Positions 62,104-64,000 of a stretch of 64,000 nt of DNA are shown piece by piece; within the stretch, counting starts at the first letter, position 1; every line of letters starts with the position of its first letter. The translations under genes and the position numbers were made by a program. Source of the stretch: Pseudomonadota bacterium. Lineage in GTDB: Bacteria > Pseudomonadota > Gammaproteobacteria > Steroidobacterales > Steroidobacteraceae. Where the stretch lies: the NCBI GenBank assembly GCA_021847105.1, contig JAJZUT010000013.1, positions 1-64,000 of the forward strand. The letters run 5' to 3'. The notes beneath the pieces are model-generated. The model saw only the letters and a program-made list of their open reading frames with translations. It ran no database searches and was not told the DNA's origin.

Positions 62104-64000
62104 CTAGAAGTCCTGGCCGAACTCGATTCCGAAGGTCCGAGGCTGTGCAGGCAGGATATAAACCTGGCTGTTTACACTCGGATTGCTCTCCGTGAAGCGC
62201 GAATACTCCGCAAGACGATTCATCAGGTTAGAGATGAACAAGTCCACGTGCATGCCGTTACCGCGGTTGGCGCCGATCTTCAGATTGAACAGCGCGTACG
62301 CGGGTAGATTGCCGTAAACCGCGTTCTGGTCAACCAGCAGCGAGGAGGAGGTCATATCCTGATACATTCCCGCCAGCTGCACGTAGGGCTTCCAACTGCC
62401 CATCATCGGTAGCGTGTAACGCGCCACCAGGTTGCCCTTGAACTTCGGCGCCACTGGCAGGTTGGTACCGGCCGGCACCGGCGGGTGGGCGCAATTGGCG
62501 GTTCCCGCTGGGCAGGTATAGAAGGTCTGCGTCAGCACCGGATCCGTGAACGAGACATTCGTGCTCAGGAACAGGTTGTGCAGCGGCACCCATTCGATAC
62601 TGCTCTCCACGCCCCGGATACGTGCATTGCCCGCATTGGCAATGATGGTGACGCTGTTTGGTCCCAAGTGGGCAAACTGGAAGTTCTTCCACTCCTCCCA
62701 AAAGAACGCGCCGTTCCACCGCACGGTGTTGTTGAACCACTGAGTCTTCCACCCGAACTCGTAGTTCGTCAGGAAATCCGCCTGGTACGGCTCCGGGTTC
62801 GGCGCCTGTCCGGGCGAGGCCGCCTGGGCGATACGATTGACGCCTCCGGGACGGAATCCCTTCGAATAGGTCAGGTAGACCATCTTGTTGGGGGTGATCT
62901 GATAGGTCAGATTGACCCTCGGCACCGTCCCGCTACCGGTCGTCTGCGCATCAAGATCCGTGCACGGCGTTCCCTTCACGATGCTCGCTTGGATGAAGCA
63001 CGTTGCCGTCCCTTCGCTTTTGGAGAAGTTGGAATTGAATCCATAGAAGCCGATCAGCGAATTACTGTAATGGTAGAAGCGTACACCGCCGGTCAGGTGC
63101 CACTGCTTGGTAATGTCCCAGGTCGCCTGTCCATAAACCGCCCGATTGCGGTCGACGCGCTGCTCATCGGTGAGCCAGACCGCGTTCGGATATCCCGGCA
63201 CCGACATATTGCTTGAAGATCCGCCGAGGTAGCCCAGTCCGTCCGGGTTGCCCGCCGCGACTCCCCCGCCATTGACGTTGGTCCAGCCGAATCCCGGTAT
63301 GGTGTACAGCTGCCAGATGTTGTGCATCTGGCGGCCGATATAGGCACCGACCGTGGCGTGGACTGGCTCATCGAGGGGCGTGGTGACCCGCAGCTCCTGG
63401 TCCCACATCTCGAAATCGCCGGCGCCGATCACGAACTGCTGCGGCATGATCGGCGTGCCCGAGTTGCCGACATAGTACGCGCCGTAACCACTCACCTTGT
63501 CATAGAACTCGGCGTAGTCGCTGTAATCAGCCGTCGAGTGCTGATTGCGCTTCAGGTAGCCACCGGTGTAGACGACGTCAAAGTCGTGGATCTTGCCCTC
63601 GATGGTGAGCGCGGTCTGCGACCACGTGTCGTGCGAGTTTTCCGGCCCGAAATGCGTCAGCTTCAGATTGCCGACTGCAGGGTCGTAGCCGAAAAATCCT
63701 TGGGCCGACACCGATTGCCCCTGGAACGTCGGTGTCACGGTCCACAGGTCACCCCAGGGATCGTGCAGGGAGAAGCGTAGCTCAATGCGACCACCGTACG
63801 TGTCGACGGTGTTGTAATTGTTCTTCAGCCATGGTCCGGCGGTGATCGCGCCTTTTCCGACTGATGACACCGGCGCGCACTGGTTACTGCCCGCCTTGTA
63901 GCTGCTGGTGCTGTAGTAGCCCGGATTGGTCTGAATTGCCCAGGTCGGGAACGACCGCACGCCGTTGAAGATACACGCATTGGCGTCGGTGCCTGCGACG
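62104..64000 (-). CDS. TonB-dependent outer-membrane receptor, N-terminus beyond window
   Basis: This is the beta-barrel part of a TonB-dependent receptor, at least 632 residues; the plug domain and TonB box lie beyond the right edge. Typical barrel patterns are GGVRFYHYSNSLIGFYGF, MVYLTYSKGFRPGGVNRIAQ, YEFGWKTQWFNNTVRWNGAF and GNARIRGVESSIEWVP. It ends PRTFGIEFGQDF with the C-terminal Phe expected for barrel insertion. The substrate (siderophore, carbohydrate or other) cannot be told from this part. Frequent Asn/Tyr/Trp and the family style resemble receptors common in sphingomonads and steroid-degrading gammaproteobacteria. Confidence 0.92.
   Translation of the reverse strand, partial: VAGTDANACIFNGVRSFPTWAIQTNPGYYSTSSYKAGSNQCAPVSSVGKGAITAGPWLKNNYNTVDTYGGRIELRFSLHDPWGDLWTVTPTFQGQSVSAQGFFGYDPAVGNLKLTHFGPENSHDTWSQTALTIEGKIHDFDVVYTGGYLKRNQHSTADYSDYAEFYDKVSGYGAYYVGNSGTPIMPQQFVIGAGDFEMWDQELRVTTPLDEPVHATVGAYIGRQMHNIWQLYTIPGFGWTNVNGGGVAAGNPDGLGYLGGSSSNMSVPGYPNAVWLTDEQRVDRNRAVYGQATWDITKQWHLTGGVRFYHYSNSLIGFYGFNSNFSKSEGTATCFIQASIVKGTPCTDLDAQTTGSGTVPRVNLTYQITPNKMVYLTYSKGFRPGGVNRIAQAASPGQAPNPEPYQADFLTNYEFGWKTQWFNNTVRWNGAFFWEEWKNFQFAHLGPNSVTIIANAGNARIRGVESSIEWVPLHNLFLSTNVSFTDPVLTQTFYTCPAGTANCAHPPVPAGTNLPVAPKFKGNLVARYTLPMMGSWKPYVQLAGMYQDMTSSSLLVDQNAVYGNLPAYALFNLKIGANRGNGMHVDLFISNLMNRLAEYSRFTESNPSVNSQVYILPAQPRTFGIEFGQDF

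Overview
The window reads as the chromosome of a GC-rich gammaproteobacterium. The type VI secretion (T6SS) gene set, the System I cytochrome c maturation operon, the thiC-O-S-G-E operon and a large TonB-dependent receptor fit this class. I cannot name the genus; relatives of Nevskiales, Steroidobacterales or Xanthomonadales are plausible guesses. Almost every gene lies on the minus strand, so transcription runs from high to low coordinates.

Layout from the left. 1-4245: two-partner secretion pair (tpsB, then the haemagglutinin-like tpsA cut by the left edge). 4412-40562: a complete T6SS. It contains tssA, tssB, tssC, hcp, tagJ, tssE, tssF, tssG and clpV; a Fic-domain protein and a 92-residue ORF; vgrG; a spike/effector cassette (DUF6484, HEAT-like, DUF2169, inactive ketosynthase-like protein, DUF4150 PAAR-like protein, HNH/AHH-type nuclease, Imm11-like immunity protein); then tagH (FHA), tssJ, tssK, tssL, tssM, tagF, pppA, ppkA and a small membrane protein. 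40807-47063: thiamine operon thiC-thiO-thiS-thiG-thiE-thiF-thiD behind a TPP riboswitch. 47100-49282: a secreted phosphodiesterase and a KGG-repeat stress protein. 49416-55897: ccmABCDEFGHI, mostly with 4-base overlaps. 56007-56350: tRNA-Leu(UAA) interrupted by a group I intron. 56352 to about 61750: a decayed integrative island with integrase remnants, DUF433, two ParE-type toxin-antitoxin copies (one intact, one broken), higBA and alpA remnants. 62104-64000: a TonB-dependent receptor cut by the right edge.

The T6SS should work as follows. TssJLM spans the envelope, TssKFGE plus VgrG form the baseplate and spike, TssA/TssBC/Hcp build the tail and ClpV with TagJ recycles the sheath. Control looks post-translational through PpkA, PppA, TagH and TagF. 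PpkA carries a C-terminal formylglycine-generating-enzyme-like domain resembling the separate TagR regulator of Pseudomonas. PpkA and TssL both carry a D-x-T-I-L-R motif that may be phosphorylated and read by the FHA protein. Probable cargo is the nuclease (with its immunity gene) and perhaps the Fic protein.

The most notable items are the PpkA-TagR-like fusion, the shared TILR motif, the Fic protein beside vgrG, the DUF2169/dead-ketosynthase/DUF4150/nuclease cassette, and the group I intron in a tRNA-Leu that an island adjoins.
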